Positions 1 through 8,542 are shown, counted from the first letter of the stretch. The stretch: 34,917 nucleotides of DNA from Verrucomicrobiota bacterium (GCA_016931415.1 JAFGEW010000067.1:1-34917), one strand, 5' to 3'. Notes: generated from the sequence alone by a model not told the origin. Made by a program: numbers and translations.

Positions 1-137
1 ACGGCCAGGTTGCTCATGCCGACGTGGTATGAGTTCGGAAACACGAGCGCGACGCCGAGTCGCCCGAACGCCGAACGCACCGCGCCGCGCTCGGCGGCGA
101 TCAACTCGGCCCTCGACCTGTGGTGTGGGCGCGGCAT
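1..137 (-). CDS. Radical SAM / B12-binding domain protein, N-terminal fragment (cut by window edge)
   Basis: Only the first 45 codons are inside the window. The ATG at 137 lies 2 nt after the RecO stop codon, with AAGG in the recO 3' end as a ribosome site, so the two are probably translated together. The peptide begins MPRPHHRSRAELIAAERG and continues into GVALVFPNSYHVGMSNLA. The block ALVFPNSYHVGMSNL is what I expect at the N-terminus of the cobalamin-binding radical SAM family, where it forms the first strand and loop of the B12-binding fold. The CxxxCxxC cluster motif would lie outside the window, so the assignment rests on one motif. The substrate is unknown. Confidence 0.6.
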   Translation of the reverse strand, partial: MPRPHHRSRAELIAAERGAVRSAFGRLGVALVFPNSYHVGMSNLA

Positions 138-139
138 CG

Positions 140-895
140 TCACGCCTTCGGCGCCCTGAGCCGGCGGATGAGCGCGACGACGGCGAGCTTCTTCTCGAGA
201 AGGGTCTCGAACACGAGCTCGAAGAGCGTGGCCAGTTCGTCGATCTGAGCCGGCGAGAGCTTGATGCGCTCGACGGAGTTGAGCGCGGCCTCGTCGAGAC
301 GCCGGAGCAGGCCGAGCACACCGGGCGATATCTGGCGCACCTTGAGCCCACTCGCGCACGCGCGGCAGAGCAGCCCCTTGTGCGCCGCCGAGTAGAACGC
401 CGTCGTGCCGAGCGCCGCCTCGTCGGCGGCACACCGCGCGAGATCGAGCCGGTAGCCGCTCAGCTCGATAAGACGAAGTTGGACGGCGAAGAGCACCATC
501 GGCAGGTTCGCAGTGGTCTCGATGCGTTCGAGGGCTGAGACGAGCAGGTCGAACACCTCCGGCTGCGGATCGTCGTCGATCTGCGTCTCGTCAACGAGCG
601 CGAGCACAAAGAGCGCGGCGGAAAGCCGGTCGAGGTCGTCGTGCACCGCGGGTGCGCCGAGGGCGGCGCATTCCTTGAGCGTATGGAGTCCGTCGCGGCC
701 GGGGATGAGGATCAGCTCGACGCGGGTAAGCGGCTCGAGCAGGCCGCCGAACGGGCTCTTGGCGCGCCGTGCGCCTTTGGCAAGGAAACGCACCTTGCCC
801 GCCTCACGCGCAAACGCGGTGACGAGACGGCTCGTCTCCGAGTAGTCGCGGCCCTTAAGGATAACGGCCTGGGTCGTGATGAAGCGCGCGGTCAC
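140..895 (-). CDS. recO: DNA repair protein RecO
   Basis: RecO works in the RecFOR pathway: it helps load RecA onto SSB-coated single-stranded DNA and anneals complementary strands. The N-terminus reads VTARFITTQAVILKGRDYSE, the family's OB-fold opening, followed by TRLVTAFAREAGKVRFLAKGAR. The C-terminal helical half contains CAADEA and CRAC, remnants of the zinc-binding cysteines seen in many RecO proteins. I start it at the GTG at 895, which has GAGGA about 9 nt upstream and gives 251 residues, the usual family length. An upstream ATG at 982 would add 29 unconserved residues and overlap the DUF502 gene. It sits between the DUF502 gene and the radical SAM gene in the long minus-strand run. 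Confidence 0.93.
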   Translation of the reverse strand: MTARFITTQAVILKGRDYSETSRLVTAFAREAGKVRFLAKGARRAKSPFGGLLEPLTRVELILIPGRDGLHTLKECAALGAPAVHDDLDRLSAALFVLALVDETQIDDDPQPEVFDLLVSALERIETTANLPMVLFAVQLRLIELSGYRLDLARCAADEAALGTTAFYSAAHKGLLCRACASGLKVRQISPGVLGLLRRLDEAALNSVERIKLSPAQIDELATLFELVFETLLEKKLAVVALIRRLRAPKA

Positions 896-947
896 GGGTG
901 GGGTTCCTCGGGTCGTTCGCGCGAGTCGGGCCGACACCGCCGGGGTG

Positions 948-1733
948 TCACGCTTGCTGCTTCCCCTCGGTGGTGGGTGCAAGCGGCGGCGCCTCCGTCT
1001 TGCTGCGCTTGTAGTGCTCGAGCAGCTTGCGCGGCTCGGGCAGCACGGCGCCGCCCGAGATGACCATCTTCATGCCTTCCTCGACGCTCATGTCGAGGCG
1101 GTCGAACTCGTCCTCGGTGGCCATAATCATGTACCCGCTCGTCGGGTTGGGCGAGGTCGGCACAAACAGCGTGTAGACGTCGCCCTGGGTCTTGTCCTGG
1201 ATCTCGCCTTTGCTCCGGCCTGTGATGAAAGCCAGCGAGCGCAGACCGGGACGCGGGAACTCGACGAGGACGACGGCTGAGAACATCTCGCTCTTCTCGC
1301 TGAGCACCGACTGGCTGATCTGGCGCAGCACAATGTAGATGCGGTTGAACAGGGGGATCTTCTCGAGAATCATGTCGCCAAACCGGATCAGGTGACGGCC
1401 GAGCATGTTTCTCGCCACCCAGCCGATGGAGATCGTCGCGACGATCATCGCCACCAGGATCACCACACGCAGGAAGAACTTGTCGACACGCCTGAGCTTA
1501 CTCGAGTCCCGCGGTGTGCCGTCTGTGTCGGTCGTCTTTGTCTGCACGGTGTCGCTGGACTCGCCGTCCTTGGGGGTCTTGTCGATGCCGAACCAGCTCT
1601 CGGTGATGATATCGGAGACACGGCCAGTGATGGTCTCGACGATCCAAACGAACAGGAAGATCGAGAGCACGACGGGCAGCACGACGGCAAGTCCGGCAAG
1701 GAAATTGTCGCGCACCCAGCGCTGCGGCTTCAT
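948..1733 (-). CDS. DUF502 family inner-membrane protein
   Basis: 261-residue protein of the DUF502 family, whose role is unknown. Residues about 10-34 (FLAGLAVVLPVVLSIFLFVWIVETI) and 87-110 (VVILVAMIVATISIGWVARNM) are membrane helices. Between them is a 30-residue Asp/Thr/Ser-rich insert (around DKTPKDGESSDTVQTKTT) that is longer and more polar than I expect for this family. The C-terminal half has the family blocks IPLFNRIYIVLRQISQSVL, FPRPGLRSLAFITG and FVPTSPNPTSGY. The ATG at 1733 is 12 nt after the stop of the CBS-domain gene, so the two are co-translated or co-transcribed. The tail is charged and ends in a Lys/Gln-rich stretch. Confidence 0.88.
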   Translation of the reverse strand: MKPQRWVRDNFLAGLAVVLPVVLSIFLFVWIVETITGRVSDIITESWFGIDKTPKDGESSDTVQTKTTDTDGTPRDSSKLRRVDKFFLRVVILVAMIVATISIGWVARNMLGRHLIRFGDMILEKIPLFNRIYIVLRQISQSVLSEKSEMFSAVVLVEFPRPGLRSLAFITGRSKGEIQDKTQGDVYTLFVPTSPNPTSGYMIMATEDEFDRLDMSVEEGMKMVISGGAVLPEPRKLLEHYKRSKTEAPPLAPTTEGKQQA

Positions 1734-1745
1734 CGGTCATGGCCC

Positions 1746-3032
1746 TCAGCCATTGATGTCGTCGGGCTCGATCTGACCCGCGTCGATGGGCGTCACGCGC
1801 ACCTTGTAGATGCGGCGGCCATCGGCCTCGAGCACGGTGAGCTCGACGCCGTTCTCGCGGAGCACGTCGCCGGGCTCCGGCACTTTGCCCAACCGGGCGA
1901 AGAGGAATCCTCCAAGGGTATCGTATTCCTCTTCCTCGGGCAAGGTGATGCCGAGATCGTCCTCGATCTCGCCGATCGAGATCTTGGCGTCGACGACGTA
2001 ACCGCCGTGGCCGTCGGGCTCGTAGAGCGGCGGCTCCGTGTCGTACTCGTCCCGGATGTCGCCGACGATCTCCTCGAGCAAGTCCTCGATAGTCACCAAG
2101 CCCGAGGTGCCGCCGTACTCATCCACGACGATGGCCAGGTGCAGGCGCGCCTTCTGGAATTCGCGCAGCAGCTCGGCTACCCGCTTGGTCTCCGGCACGA
2201 ACATCGGCTCGTGGAGCACCTCGCCGACTCGGCGCTCGGAGAACGCCCCTTGGCCAAGCGAGGCGAGCAGATCCTTGGTGAACAGCACGCCGACGATGTC
2301 GTCCAGATTATCGCGGTAGACGGGGACGCGCGAGTGGCCCTTGTCGACAACAAGCCGATGGGCCTCCTCGAGCGTTGCCTGTTGGTCGATGCAGACCATG
2401 TCGACGCGCGGCACCATGACCTCCCGTACAATGGTGTCGCGAAACTCGAAGATCGAGGTAATGAGTTCGCGGTCGTCCTCCTCGAGCTTGCCGTTCTCCT
2501 CGGTCGCTTCGATCAGCTCGAGCAGCGCGTGCGGCGTCTGGGGCAGCGGGAAGATCGAGCCTTCGATGCCGTAGGCGCGCTTGAGCCAGCGCACGACATG
2601 CCTGGTGGCCCACCCCAACGGGTAGAACACCACGTGCAGCAAGCGGACAAACCAACCCAACCGGTCGAACCACACCACGGGGTGCGCCCGCGCGACATGG
2701 CGGGGGATCAGTTCGGTCACGAGCAGGATCACCAGGGAGCCGGTCACGAGCGCGAGCACAAGCTGCAGGGCCTCGCTCGAAGTGACCGCGCGGAACGCGA
2801 GGAACAGCAGGCAGACGCTGGCGAGCTTGGCCATGCTGTTGACGATCAGAATGGTGAGGAGATACTCGTCGTCGCGCTCGGGCGACAGGCGCTGTGTTGC
2901 CGCGCGGCCTTGGCTGCCGCCGGTCCGGCCGCCGGCGCGCAGCGCCAGAAGCGATTCGCGCGCGAGGCCGGCCGCGGTGCTCAGCAACACGAGCACCGCG
3001 TAGATCGCCAGTAACTCCGCTTCTCCCAACAA
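1746..3032 (-). CDS. CorC/HlyC-type membrane protein with CNNM (DUF21), two CBS and transporter-associated domains
   Basis: 428-residue member of the CNNM/CorC family, linked elsewhere to Mg2+ or Co2+ efflux. The N-terminal part has about four hydrophobic segments (LLAIYAVLVLLSTAAGL; LILIVNSMAKLASVCLLFLAF; LVLALVTGSLVILLVTELIP; FVRLLHVVFYPLGWA). Two CBS motifs follow (DTIVREVMVPRVDMVCI and VGEVLHEPMFVPETKRVAELL), with the nucleotide-binding signature HLAIVVDEYGGTSGLVTIEDLLEEIVGDI. The C-terminal CorC_HlyC domain has DTLGGFLFARLGKVPEPGD. I place the start at TTG 3032, because GGAAGGAG lies about 10 nt upstream. An in-frame ATG at 3080 would overlap ybeY and lacks such a site. It lies 26 nt after ybeY, a pairing common in many phyla. 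Confidence 0.9.
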   Translation of the reverse strand: MLGEAELLAIYAVLVLLSTAAGLARESLLALRAGGRTGGSQGRAATQRLSPERDDEYLLTILIVNSMAKLASVCLLFLAFRAVTSSEALQLVLALVTGSLVILLVTELIPRHVARAHPVVWFDRLGWFVRLLHVVFYPLGWATRHVVRWLKRAYGIEGSIFPLPQTPHALLELIEATEENGKLEEDDRELITSIFEFRDTIVREVMVPRVDMVCIDQQATLEEAHRLVVDKGHSRVPVYRDNLDDIVGVLFTKDLLASLGQGAFSERRVGEVLHEPMFVPETKRVAELLREFQKARLHLAIVVDEYGGTSGLVTIEDLLEEIVGDIRDEYDTEPPLYEPDGHGGYVVDAKISIGEIEDDLGITLPEEEEYDTLGGFLFARLGKVPEPGDVLRENGVELTVLEADGRRIYKVRVTPIDAGQIEPDDING

Positions 3033-3058
3033 AACTCGGACACTCCTTCCGGGCGCTT

Positions 3059-3601
3059 CTAGGCGCCCGGCCCCTGACACCCGGGCTCAGTATGCACCAC
3101 GCGCCCGCGCAGCACAATGCCGGACTCGGCTGCGTGGCGCAGCAGCTCGGCCTGACGCCCGTGCATGCGCACGTACTCGGACCCTGTAAGGTCATCATAG
3201 CCAAGCAGATGGAGCAAGCCATGCACAAGGTAAACGGCCGTCTCCTCGATTGGATCGCCACCGTGGTCGCGGCAGTACGCGATCGCCCGCTCGGTCGAGA
3301 CCACCACGTCGCCCAACAGGGCCGGCTGGTCCAGCGCGGGGTCGGTGTCGGCATGCTCGTTCACGGCGAACCGGGGCGGCGCCTCATCGAGAGGGAAGGC
3401 GAGCACGTCGGTCGGCCCGTCGTGGCCAAGGTGGCGCACGTTAAGCTCGGCTATCGCCGCGTCGTCGACGAACACGATGCTCGTCTCGATGGCCTCGGGG
3501 GCGCCCTCGGCATCGAGCACAAAATCGACGAGGGCGCGTATGCTCTCGGGGTCGAGATCGAGGGCGGTCTGGGGATCGCTAATCAGCAAGCTTCGTGACA
3601 C
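3059..3601 (-). CDS. ybeY: Endoribonuclease / rRNA maturation factor YbeY
   Basis: YbeY is a metal-dependent RNase needed for 16S rRNA 3'-end maturation and ribosome quality control. The diagnostic block HGLLHLLGYDD (residues 127-137) is present. The first two zinc-ligand histidines are H127 and H131. The usual third ligand of HGxLHLxGYDH is Asp137 here, a substitution compatible with metal binding that I believe also occurs in other phyla. Upstream, FVDDAAIAELN and TDVLAFP are also family blocks. The GTG start at 3601 overlaps the 3' end of the HD-phosphodiesterase gene by 23 nt, with no clear ribosome site, so translational coupling is likely; a TTG at 3589 is the alternative. The phoH / 7TM-HD / ybeY order is a known conserved neighbourhood. 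Confidence 0.95.
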   Translation of the reverse strand: MSRSLLISDPQTALDLDPESIRALVDFVLDAEGAPEAIETSIVFVDDAAIAELNVRHLGHDGPTDVLAFPLDEAPPRFAVNEHADTDPALDQPALLGDVVVSTERAIAYCRDHGGDPIEETAVYLVHGLLHLLGYDDLTGSEYVRMHGRQAELLRHAAESGIVLRGRVVHTEPGCQGPGA

Positions 3602-5975
3602 CGGTCGGTTCGGGCGCTTCGGCCCCCTCGTCGGCCTGTTCCCCCTCGGACGGTTCGCCCTCCTTCGGGTACTTCACGCGCTGGTGGAACGTGCCGAGGA
3701 TGATGTGGGTAAATGCTTCCTGGATGCGGTGCAGATCGCGGAGCGTCAGTTCGCTCTCGTCGAGCTGGCCGTCGTTGAAGCGGGCGAGCATCAGCTCGCG
3801 GATCAGCGTGCGCATCTTGCTCGCCGTCGGCTTGTCCATGGCGCGGGCGGCAGCCTCGACCGCGTCGGCAAGCATGATGATGGCGGACTCCTTGCTCTGG
3901 GGCTTGGGGCCGGGGTAGCGATAGTCGGCCTCGTCGACGGCGGGCGGGCGGCGCTCGCCGCCAGTCGCCTTGCCGTTGCCCTGCTCGGCGGCTGCCGTGG
4001 CCGCTGCGCGCTTGTAGAAGAAGTACACGAGCGAGGTGCCGTGGTGCTCGCGGATGATGTCGAGAATGGCCGGCTTGAGCCGGTATTTGTAGCCCAAGTC
4101 GATGCCGTCCTTGACGTGACTGGTGATAATCAGGCTCGACATCGACGGGATAAGTGTGTCGTGGCGGCTGCGGGCCTGCTGCTCGTTCTCGCTGAAGTAG
4201 TCGGGTTTCTTGAGCTTGCCAATGTCGTGGTAAAGCGCCCCGACGCGCGCCAGCAGCGGGTTGGCGCCGATGGCCTCGGCGGCCGCCTCGGCCAGGTTGC
4301 CCACGATGAGCGAATGATGATACGTGCCCGGCGCCTCCATCACCATGCGCTTAAGCAGCGGGTGATTCGAGTCGCCCAGCTCGATGAGACTCACGTTGGT
4401 CGTCAGGTGGAACACCGTCTCGACCGCCGGCAGCAGGACCCAGGCCAGCGTCGTGGCCAGGATGCCTGCGCCGAGCCCGCCCAGCCCCTCGCGCAACAGC
4501 ACGTCCTGGCTCACGCCGCCGAACATGCCAAGCAGGGCGGTTACAAAGAAGCTGAGCAGCCCGATCATCGCCCCGGTGCGGACAAACTCCTTGCGGTAGC
4601 GGATCGTGCGCGCGTAGAGCGCCGCGGCGCACCCGCCGACGAGCCCAAGCAGCACGTACGTCGGGTGGATAGTCATTCTCGCCAACAAGGCGTGATACTG
4701 TATGCCCGAGAGCACCGAGAGCATCACGGTGAAGAAGAACGCGGCCCGGGTCGGCAGCGTCATGGCGATGACGAGCACGGGCAGCGCCACGAGCACCGGG
4801 AACCGCAGCACGTCGCGCCACCACTCGCTGTCCGTCTCGATGCGGCCAATGCCCACGGTGAGCCCCACGGCGAGGAGCGAGAGCCCGCCGATGAGGATAA
4901 GCTTCGAGTTGTAGGCGAATACCCTCGGTTCGAACCGCCACAGGTACAGAGCGGTCATCCCGACAAACAGCGCGCCGACGAGCGCCACGAGCGCCTGATA
5001 CGACAGCCTCGTCTCGCGCGCCACGGCCACGTCGAGCTCCTCGAAGTAGGCGCGGATCTGCGCCCGGTGCGCCGGCGTGATCTGCTCGCCCTCGTGGATG
5101 AGCGTCGTGCCGCGCGGCACGGTCGTGTACTGCGTCCCGACACTGGCCGCGCGGCGCTCGCGCAACTGGAGCGTCGTCACGCCGTCATCGACGAACACAA
5201 CCGCGTTGGCAGCCATCGCCTGGAGAGCCGTCAACGTACCGGCGTCCACGCCATCCGCCCGGAACGCACCCTCGACGGCATCGGGCAGCCGCCTCGTCAG
5301 GAACTGGTCGCGGCTGATGCACTCGAAACCGAGCGCGGGCGGGCGGTAGCCCGGCGCAGTGTAGGTGCGCACGGTGGCCAGCCCGAGCACGGTCTGGCGC
5401 AGCTTCTGGACGCGCGCGGCGCTTGCAGGATCCGAGAGCAACTCATCGCGCTGCCCGGCGCTGAGGAAGGCCAGCTTCGCAGCCACCTCCTGCTCGAGAA
5501 GCTCGCGCTCCGTAAGCGTCGGCACGGCGCCGGAGGTCGCGTCGACGGCTGTCGTATCTTCGCCGGCCAGCGTGCCCTCGGCGGCTTCCCTGGCTGTTAG
5601 CTCGGCGGCGCGGACAAGCAACTTGTCGTACTCGGCAAATCGTTCGGTCGCCTTCGTCTCATCGAGCCGCGAGATTGCCGGCACCTCGGCGCGGACCCGT
5701 TCCATCTCCTCGAAGCGCCTCGCGTCATCGGCATAGCTGAACGGGCGAGTCGCGATAATGTCCTGCCTCGCCTTCTCGCCCACGTACGGCAGCCCGAGAT
5801 CGCGCGCCTTTGAGACAACGAAGGTCAGCGCGACGAGCACGAGCAGACCGGTGAGTGCCCGAGGCAGCACGCCGGCCTCGAGATAGACGAGGGCACGGTG
5901 GCGGTGACCGCTCGCGCGCTTGACGGCCGAGGTCAGCCCTTTCTTGACGAGCCGGCGGCGCTTGAACAGCCTCAT
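3579..5975 (-). CDS. 7TM receptor with intracellular HD hydrolase domain (PgpH-like, probable cyclic-di-AMP phosphodiesterase)
   Basis: 798-residue membrane protein of the 7TMR-HD family. In Listeria the homologue PgpH degrades cyclic di-AMP. An N-terminal helix (ALTGLLVLVALTFVV) precedes a ~270-residue extracytoplasmic region. A block of about seven membrane helices follows (from YQALVALVGALFVGMTALYLW to GLGAGILATTLAWVLLPAVETVF). The cytoplasmic HD domain has H553-H554 in YHHSLIVGNLAE, the HD pair H583-D584 in ALYHDIGK, and IIREHHGTSLVYFFY. All expected metal ligands appear intact. A 60-residue charged tail ends the protein. The ATG overlaps the phoH stop as ATGA, so the two are translationally coupled. 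The substrate is inferred from family only. Confidence 0.9.
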   Translation of the reverse strand: MRLFKRRRLVKKGLTSAVKRASGHRHRALVYLEAGVLPRALTGLLVLVALTFVVSKARDLGLPYVGEKARQDIIATRPFSYADDARRFEEMERVRAEVPAISRLDETKATERFAEYDKLLVRAAELTAREAAEGTLAGEDTTAVDATSGAVPTLTERELLEQEVAAKLAFLSAGQRDELLSDPASAARVQKLRQTVLGLATVRTYTAPGYRPPALGFECISRDQFLTRRLPDAVEGAFRADGVDAGTLTALQAMAANAVVFVDDGVTTLQLRERRAASVGTQYTTVPRGTTLIHEGEQITPAHRAQIRAYFEELDVAVARETRLSYQALVALVGALFVGMTALYLWRFEPRVFAYNSKLILIGGLSLLAVGLTVGIGRIETDSEWWRDVLRFPVLVALPVLVIAMTLPTRAAFFFTVMLSVLSGIQYHALLARMTIHPTYVLLGLVGGCAAALYARTIRYRKEFVRTGAMIGLLSFFVTALLGMFGGVSQDVLLREGLGGLGAGILATTLAWVLLPAVETVFHLTTNVSLIELGDSNHPLLKRMVMEAPGTYHHSLIVGNLAEAAAEAIGANPLLARVGALYHDIGKLKKPDYFSENEQQARSRHDTLIPSMSSLIITSHVKDGIDLGYKYRLKPAILDIIREHHGTSLVYFFYKRAAATAAAEQGNGKATGGERRPPAVDEADYRYPGPKPQSKESAIIMLADAVEAAARAMDKPTASKMRTLIRELMLARFNDGQLDESELTLRDLHRIQEAFTHIILGTFHQRVKYPKEGEPSEGEQADEGAEAPEPTGVTKLAD

Positions 5976-6967
5976 GGCTCCTGGTCTCCCGCATCGGCGC
6001 GGCGCCGGACATGGTGCTGTTCGTAGGCGTGGACGATCTTCTGCACCAGCCCGTGGCGAACGACGTCATGCTGCGTGAGCCGGCAGAACCGGATACCCTC
6101 GATGCCGTCAAGGATGCGGCTCACCTCGATGAGACCTGACGGCTTGGAGGCCGGCAAGTCGATCTGGGTGATGTCGCCGGTGACGACCACCTTCGAGCCA
6201 AACCCCATCCGGGTCAGGAACATCTTCATCTGCTCGCTCGTGGTGTTCTGCGCCTCATCGAGGATGATGAACGAATCGTTGAGCGTCCGCCCGCGCATGA
6301 AGGCGAGCGGGGCAACCTCGATCACGCCACTGTCGAGGTACCGCTTGATCTTGGGGATATCCATCATCTCGTAGAGCGCGTCGTAGAGCGGCCGCAGGTA
6401 GGGCGAGACCTTCTCGTACATGTCGCCGGGCAGGAAGCCGAGGCTTTCGCCGGCCTCGACGGCGGGCCGCGCCAGGATCAGACGCGCCACCTCGCCGCGC
6501 GTGAGCGCGCGCACGGCCATCGCCATGGCGAGGTAGGTCTTGCCCGTGCCGGCCGGCCCGATGGCAAAGGTCATATCGTGCTCGCGCATGGCGCGCACGT
6601 AGACCTCCTGCCCGTCGGTGCGCGGGACCACGACACGGCGCCGCGAGGGCACCTCGATGCGCAGAACCTGGTCATCGCTCTGGTCCGCTTTGGCCGGCAC
6701 GGCGCCGTTGCCGGCGATCTGACGTAGCGCGGCCTCGAAGGCGACGTGGTCGACGGGCCGGCCGCGGCGCTTCTCCTCGAAGAGCCGCCGGAACAGCGCT
6801 TCAGCGCGTTCGACGTTCTCGGGTTCCCCGATGACGCGCAGCACGGTGCCGCGGGCGACAAGCTGCACACTGAGCCGCTGCTCGGCCAGCCGCAGGCGCT
6901 CCTCGCCCGGGCCGAACAGCTCGCGCGCCCAATGGTGGTCTTCGAATCCGATCTCCGCTTTCGCCAT
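5972..6967 (-). CDS. PhoH family ATPase (YbeZ/PhoL type)
   Basis: 331-residue P-loop ATPase of the PhoH family, associated with YbeY and RNA metabolism. Walker A is GPAGTGKT at residues 137-144. Walker B reads FIILDEAQN, with D237-E238. The family block [10 protein letters not shown] follows, then [24 protein letters not shown]. The N-terminal ~110 residues resemble the small alpha/beta (KH-like) domain of PhoL. I start at ATG 6967, because [13 protein letters not shown] matches the family's N-terminus and length. An in-frame ATG at 7105 overlaps the upstream stop as ATGA, but its extra 46 residues look non-coding and span a perfect GC hairpin. The coupled start cannot be fully excluded. Confidence 0.92.
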   Translation of the reverse strand: MAKAEIGFEDHHWARELFGPGEERLRLAEQRLSVQLVARGTVLRVIGEPENVERAEALFRRLFEEKRRGRPVDHVAFEAALRQIAGNGAVPAKADQSDDQVLRIEVPSRRRVVVPRTDGQEVYVRAMREHDMTFAIGPAGTGKTYLAMAMAVRALTRGEVARLILARPAVEAGESLGFLPGDMYEKVSPYLRPLYDALYEMMDIPKIKRYLDSGVIEVAPLAFMRGRTLNDSFIILDEAQNTTSEQMKMFLTRMGFGSKVVVTGDITQIDLPASKPSGLIEVSRILDGIEGIRFCRLTQHDVVRHGLVQKIVHAYEQHHVRRRADAGDQEP

Positions 6968-7035
6968 CGTGCTTCTCACCGCGTCCGTCGCGACCGCCTC
7001 GTGTCCCAAGACAACGCAACTCCTGGGCAAGAGTG

Positions 7036-7054
7036 CCGGCCCACGGTGGGCCGG
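7036..7054 (-). terminator. GC-rich hairpin between zinc-ribbon bactofilin and phoH
   Basis: A perfect 8-bp inverted repeat (CCGGCCCA / TGGGCCGG) with a 3-nt loop lies in the 134-nt gap before phoH. No T-run follows in the minus direction, so it may attenuate transcription or protect a transcript end rather than fully terminate. Confidence 0.35.
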
Positions 7055-7101
7055 ATACCCAAGAGCTTTCAGTCGGCCGGCTCGGGGGCCATCCGCCAAT
7101 G

Positions 7102-7836
7102 TCATGTTCGCTCGGTCGTGTGCAGCAGCTCCTCGTTGAGCCGCACCGCCCCGATCAGCACGGCGCCGTGCTCAACTTGCAGCGCTCGGGCTACCACCTC
7201 ACCGTAGCAGCGCCCCGTGGCGTTCACAACGAGGCCTGATCCGCTCGTGACAGGGCCGCGCACTTCGCCATCGATGACGACGTGGCTCGCGTTGATGCAG
7301 CCCTCGAGCAAGCCGTCCTTCGCCACATGCACGTGGCCGCAGGTGAGCATGTCCTGTTGCCGGTGGGCCTTCACCTCGAGGTTGCGCAACTCGACGCGCC
7401 GGCCGCACTTGGGGCACATGGTCGAGAGCGCTTCCTCGGCCGCGGTGAGCTCGGCGCCGCACGAGTAGCAGCGGTACACCTGCGCACGCGCCCCCTCAAC
7501 GCGCCCGCCACGTTTGGTGCGGCCCTCGGGCCGCCCCTTGCGCAGCGGAATGAGCTCGTGGCAGTGGCGGCACTTCGCGTTGATGGCCGCCTTCGGCACC
7601 GGCGTCTCGCGGCCGCAATGGATGCATGTAATATCGACCATCGGCGCCGCGGAGGTGTCGAAAACCGGCACCGGCGACGACGAGGTGGGCCCTGAAGGCT
7701 CTTCAACCGACAGTCGCCGGTGACAGTGCTTGCAGAAAGCCGACAGAACCCCCTTGTCGAGTTCCTGCTGCCGGCCGCAACTCGGGCACTCGACAAGCCG
7801 GGCCTCGGCATGGCGTTGTCTGAGCCTACCGAACAT
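7102..7836 (-). CDS. Triple zinc-ribbon / bactofilin-like protein
   Basis: 244 residues. Three zinc ribbons occur in a row, each with the same spacing CxxC-x14-CxxC: C17/C20/C35/C38, C71/C74/C89/C92 and C123/C126/C141/C144. They are separated by Ser/Pro-rich or Gly/Arg-rich linkers. Residues about 160-235 (LTCGHVHVAKDGLLEGCINASHVVIDGEVRGPV...ARALQVEHGAVLIGAV) have the short beta-strand repeats of bactofilins, the polymer-forming cytoskeletal proteins. This bactofilin core is shorter than the normal ~110-residue fold. The gene starts 51 nt after a canonical bactofilin gene, so the two products may co-polymerise, with this one carrying a zinc-dependent interaction module. That role is inference. 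The first ribbon directly follows a basic N-terminus (MFGRLRQRHAEAR). Confidence 0.8.
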   Translation of the reverse strand: MFGRLRQRHAEARLVECPSCGRQQELDKGVLSAFCKHCHRRLSVEEPSGPTSSSPVPVFDTSAAPMVDITCIHCGRETPVPKAAINAKCRHCHELIPLRKGRPEGRTKRGGRVEGARAQVYRCYSCGAELTAAEEALSTMCPKCGRRVELRNLEVKAHRQQDMLTCGHVHVAKDGLLEGCINASHVVIDGEVRGPVTSGSGLVVNATGRCYGEVVARALQVEHGAVLIGAVRLNEELLHTTERT

Positions 7837-7887
7837 CAGGCTGTGACCACGAAAGCATGGACCCCGAGCCGGGGCCGGAAGGGCCCG

Positions 7888-8463
7888 CTAGGCGCCGAGG
7901 CCGACCTCGATCTCGGACTGCGACGCAACGTGCTCTTTCCTCTTGCCGCTTTCGGCGTTTGTCGACGACACACGTGCCTTGTCGGAGCTGACTTCGCAGT
8001 GGCCGACAAACACCACGCCTTCCTCAACGACGAGCTTGGCCGCCTTGATATCGCCAACCATCTGCGCCGTCGAGCGTAGCTCGATGCGGTCGCTCGCGTT
8101 GATGTTCCCGTTGACCTTGCCCTCGACCACGGCGTTGCCGACGTTCACGTCGGCTCTCACATCTCCCTGCGGGCCAACATGAACCGTGCCGTCGCTGGAG
8201 AGCTCGCCCTCGAACTTGCCGTTGATGCGCAGCTGGTCCTTGAACTTGAGGGACCCTTTGAACTCGACGTCGGCACCCAGAAAAGTCCCTCCGCTCTCCG
8301 CAGGCATAGCGGTCGAGCGATCTCTGTCCAACATAGGCTCCTCCCTGATCGTGTGCTGTGGTGGTGGCACGTTGCCCGCAGGATCGGCCGCTCTCGGAAC
8401 CTCCGGTTGTATCGGACGCTCCGGTTCCGGCCGGCCCGTGGTCTGTTTGCTCTTCCGAAACAT
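7888..8463 (-). CDS. Bactofilin (polymer-forming cytoskeletal protein)
   Basis: 191 residues. Bactofilins form filaments that organise cell-wall and shape enzymes at the membrane. Residues about 58-165 have the right-handed beta-helix pattern: GTFLGADVEFKGSLKFKDQLRINGKFEGELSSDGTVHVGPQGDVRADVNVGNAVVEGKVNGNINASDRIELRSTAQMVGDIKAAKLVVEEGVVFVGHC. The N-terminal ~57 residues are Pro/Arg-rich and disordered, as usual, and the C-terminal tail is short and polar. The ATG at 8463 has GAGGG about 7 nt upstream. It is the first gene of the minus-strand run and lies behind a TTGACA promoter, so it may lead a transcript extending through phoH, ybeY and recO. Confidence 0.92.
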   Translation of the reverse strand: MFRKSKQTTGRPEPERPIQPEVPRAADPAGNVPPPQHTIREEPMLDRDRSTAMPAESGGTFLGADVEFKGSLKFKDQLRINGKFEGELSSDGTVHVGPQGDVRADVNVGNAVVEGKVNGNINASDRIELRSTAQMVGDIKAAKLVVEEGVVFVGHCEVSSDKARVSSTNAESGKRKEHVASQSEIEVGLGA

Positions 8464-8513
8464 GCCGTTCCCTCTGTCCTCGTCAACGAACTCAACGGGC
8501 CTGCACGGCCGAA

Positions 8514-8542
8514 ACGCTACCGAAGCCCTGCTCGGGTGTCAA
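8514..8542 (-). promoter_or_regulatory. Putative sigma-70 promoter of the bactofilin-to-recO run
   Basis: On the minus strand TTGACA (8542-8537) is followed after 17 nt by TAGCGT (8519-8514). The -35 is perfect and the -10 is moderate. The predicted start of transcription is about 45 nt before the bactofilin ATG. Confidence 0.5.

Noticed and set aside
6968-7105. Longer phoH start at ATG 7105 overlapping the upstream stop
   Set aside because: The extra 46 residues do not resemble PhoH N-termini and span a perfect hairpin, while ATG 6967 gives normal family length.
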